In this document: positions 5,047 to 5,159 of the stretch, one piece after another | Position numbering within the stretch: position 1 is the first letter of the stretch | How the letters are laid out: every line of letters starts with the position of its first letter | Assembly: GCA_946407715.1 (NCBI GenBank) | Contig: CAMJPH010000110.1 | Span: forward strand, 1 to 5,159 | Reading direction: 5' to 3' | Length of the DNA stretch: 5,159 bases | From: an uncultured Bacteroidales bacterium | GTDB taxonomy: Bacteria > Bacteroidota > Bacteroidia > Bacteroidales > WCHB1-69 | Notes under the pieces: model-generated | Databases searched by the model: none | Told to the model about the DNA's origin: nothing | What the model saw: the letters and a program-made list of their open reading frames with translations, nothing else | Made by a program: the position numbers and the translations under genes

Positions 5047-5159
5047 ATGCAAAAACGATTATTTCTTATCAGTTTTCTTTGCATGATGGTGGCGGGTGTG
5101 TACGCCCAATCCGCCATCGTGCCGGTGGGCGGCGATGCCCAGGGCAACGGCGGCAGCGT
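5047..5159 (+). CDS. Secreted protein with signal peptide, N-terminal part only
   Basis: Only 37 codons are inside the window. Residues 1-20 form a classical Sec signal peptide: a basic start (M-Q-K-R), a hydrophobic core (L-F-L-I-S-F-L-C-M-M-V-A-G-V) and a cleavage site V-Y-A before Q21. The mature protein begins Q-S-A-I-V-P-V-G-G-D-A-Q-G-N-G-G-S, which resembles the start of Bacteroidota secreted proteins whose next residues usually run on as a S-V-S-Y-T-V-G-Q-like strand and which often end in a type IX secretion (T9SS) sorting domain. The rest is missing, so T9SS export is an inference. The start is supported by the signal peptide, by the A-rich leader ending ACTT and by the promoter element at 5001-5008. 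It is transcribed away from rnfB. Confidence 0.8.
   Translation, partial: MQKRLFLISFLCMMVAGVYAQSAIVPVGGDAQGNGGS

Overview
The window looks like a piece of a Bacteroidota (probably Bacteroidales) chromosome. The evidence is three good matches to the Bacteroidota -7 promoter element TAnnTTTG upstream of genes, A-rich leaders without clear Shine-Dalgarno sites, an Rnf complex pair with a Bacteroidales-like five-cluster RnfB, and a divergent gene whose signal peptide and mature N-terminus resemble Bacteroidota secreted proteins of the type IX secretion kind. No species can be named from the sequence alone.

Layout, left to right. Bases 1-158 hold the 3' end of a prolyl oligopeptidase (S9A) gene on the + strand, including its catalytic His. 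It converges on a block of minus-strand genes across a strong stem-loop (181-237). The minus-strand genes, in transcription order from right to left, are rnfB (4959-4096), rnfC (3999-2578), gmk (2529-1960), an HI0933-family flavoprotein (1963-824), and then a small AT-rich toxin-antitoxin module: a 44-codon antitoxin (765-631) and a PIN-domain toxin (634-248). At the right edge a secreted-protein gene starts on the + strand (5047 to the window end), divergent from rnfB. The two genes share an 87-base promoter region.

How the genes work together. RnfB and RnfC are the two soluble-facing iron-sulfur/flavin subunits of the ion-pumping ferredoxin:NAD+ oxidoreductase. The membrane subunits RnfD, G, E and A, which usually follow in one operon, are absent here: gmk follows rnfC directly. 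gmk and the flavoprotein overlap by ATGA and are probably translationally coupled. The antitoxin and toxin also overlap by ATGA, and the module has its own promoter with overlapping inverted repeats.

The most noteworthy points are the short antitoxin, which keeps only the likely toxin-binding tail and has an A-tract-rich N-terminus; the split rnf cluster; and a double-hairpin intergenic repeat between rnfB and rnfC. I found no RNA gene, CRISPR array or insertion sequence, and no clear evidence of a wholly new system.
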